Part shown: piece after piece, positions 13,551-14,181 of the stretch
Layout of the letters: each line of letters starts with the position of its first letter
Position numbering within the stretch: position 1 is the first letter of the stretch
DNA from: Dinghuibacter sp035492835
GTDB taxonomy: Bacteria; Bacteroidota; Bacteroidia; Chitinophagales; Chitinophagaceae
Assembly (NCBI RefSeq): GCF_035492835.1
Contig: NZ_DATJIY010000224.1
Span: forward strand, 1 to 14,181
Reading direction: 5' to 3'
Length of the DNA: 14,181 bases
Notes under the pieces: generated by a model
Databases searched by the model: none
Told to the model about the DNA's origin: nothing
What the model saw: the letters and a program-made list of their open reading frames with translations, nothing else
Made by a program: the position numbers and the translations under genes

Positions 13551-13835
13551 ATGTCCAGATACCAGATCACCTGCATCAACAAGCGCGGCGATCACCTCGA
13601 CGCCCACGAGCGGATTTCCCACATCGGTGGTATCAACAGCGACCGCTCTCATTGGAAGTTGACGGAAATGGAAGCGATCAAATCCATTGAAGACGGCAAA
13701 CACTTCTACGTCGACGTAAAAGGTCGCAGCGTAAATGTCGTCGTTGCGCAGCGAAATGGCCGGAAATACCTCAAGACGGAGGCGGATGCCTATCGCCCGG
13801 ACAATCTATTGAGTCTTCCTGAATGTACCGTGTAA
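13551..13835 (+). CDS. DUF3892 domain-containing small protein
   Basis: This 94-residue soluble protein has the DUF3892 pattern: YQITCINKRG near the N-terminus, the HERISHIGG stretch (19-27), a Trp (W35), DGKHFYVDVKGRSVNVVV (48-65) and the closing GRKYLKTEADAYRPDNLLSLP. The family is small and widespread in bacteria, and I know of no established biochemical role for it. There is no signal peptide or membrane segment. The gene is separated from the receptor by a terminator and preceded by a dyad, so it probably begins a new transcription unit with the lipoprotein gene 15 bases downstream. An exact TAnnTTTG was not found upstream. Confidence 0.85.
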   Translation: MSRYQITCINKRGDHLDAHERISHIGGINSDRSHWKLTEMEAIKSIEDGKHFYVDVKGRSVNVVVAQRNGRKYLKTEADAYRPDNLLSLPECTV

Positions 13836-13850
13836 CCTCAAAACCGTAAA

Positions 13851-14181
13851 ATGAAAAAATTCATCATGCTGACCCTCGTCGTCAGCCTTTCCGCCTGTGG
13901 CGTCGCCTCTTCCAGCCCCACCGCCGCCGTCGCCTCACCCACCTCCAGGAAAATCGGCGACCCGGTCGACGTAGGCAATTTCTCCTATGTCGTCAACAAC
14001 GCCAAGTTCCTAAAAGAGGTCGGAGGCGAGCTCGACCGGAAAAAAGCCGACGGCGTTTTTCTCGTGATAAATGTCACCTTCCGGAACAACGACAAGGAAG
14101 AACACACCCTCGACAATTCCCTCTTTAAATTAACCGACGACAAGGGCACCGAGTTCGAAAGCTCTTCCGACGGCGAGTCCG
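13851..14181 (+). CDS. DUF4352-like lipoprotein (partial, runs off the window)
   Basis: The first 110 codons are present. They begin with a lipoprotein signal peptide (MKKFIMLTLVVSLSAC; lipobox LSAC with Cys16) and a Ser/Thr/Ala/Pro-rich linker (18-33). A domain resembling DUF4352 (telokin-like) follows: IGDPVDVGNFSYVVNNAKFL (35-54), then ADGVFLVINVTFRNNDKEEH (68-87), then LDNSLFKLTDDKGTEFE (89-105). Such proteins are extracytoplasmic immunoglobulin-like beta-sandwiches of generally unknown function. Gly at position +2 gives no reason for inner-membrane retention. The gene is 15 bases after the DUF3892 stop and likely in the same operon. The C-terminus is missing only because the window ends. 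Confidence 0.85.
   Translation, partial: MKKFIMLTLVVSLSACGVASSSPTAAVASPTSRKIGDPVDVGNFSYVVNNAKFLKEVGGELDRKKADGVFLVINVTFRNNDKEEHTLDNSLFKLTDDKGTEFESSSDGES

Noticed and set aside
1..14181. CRISPR array, tRNA, rRNA, insertion sequence, prophage or defence island
   Set aside because: No spaced direct repeats, tRNA-like cloverleaf, transposase or integrase motifs, or recognised defence domains were seen on either strand.

Overview
This GC-rich window (roughly 60% by eye) most likely comes from an aerobic member of the Bacteroidota, probably a high-GC Chitinophagaceae-type soil bacterium. The lineage is an inference from three things. The -7 promoter elements are of the TAnnTTTG type and no Shine-Dalgarno sequences are evident. 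There is an envelope gene set typical of the phylum: a TonB-dependent receptor and a DUF5686 protein with CarboxypepD_reg-like domains, a small outer-membrane beta-barrel, and DUF3892 and DUF4352 proteins. The housekeeping proteins have Bacteroidota-like sequences.

Layout: 1-77 may hold the last codons of a plus-strand gene that meets miaE (minus) tail to tail at a CTAG. miaE is divergent from bioF (754), which is followed by a penicillin-acylase-family N-terminal-nucleophile hydrolase and, one base after its stop, a small four-helix membrane protein. A secreted retropepsin-fold-like protein lies on the minus strand at 4831-5385. It is divergent from a DUF5686 outer-membrane protein gene that is followed 13 bases later by a small beta-barrel protein. 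After a 45-base gap comes trhO with its own promoter and a good terminator. purC (minus) is divergent from a large TonB-dependent receptor (10741-13404), which ends in a textbook terminator. The right edge holds a DUF3892 protein and a DUF4352 lipoprotein cut off by the window end.

The genes do not form one pathway. They are tRNA anticodon-loop hydroxylation (miaE, trhO, both O2-dependent), cofactor and purine synthesis (bioF, purC), and envelope or secreted functions. I found no CRISPR array, tRNA, rRNA, transposase, prophage or defence system, and no convincing new multi-gene system. No gene-free stretch exceeds 300 bases; the longest gaps (9560-9731, 13405-13550) hold terminators and a dyad.

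The most useful pattern is regulatory. In four genes with well-supported start codons (miaE, bioF, trhO, purC) a TAnnTTTG-type element ends only 4-5 bases before the ATG. That would place the transcript start at or very near the start codon and predicts leaderless or nearly leaderless mRNAs.
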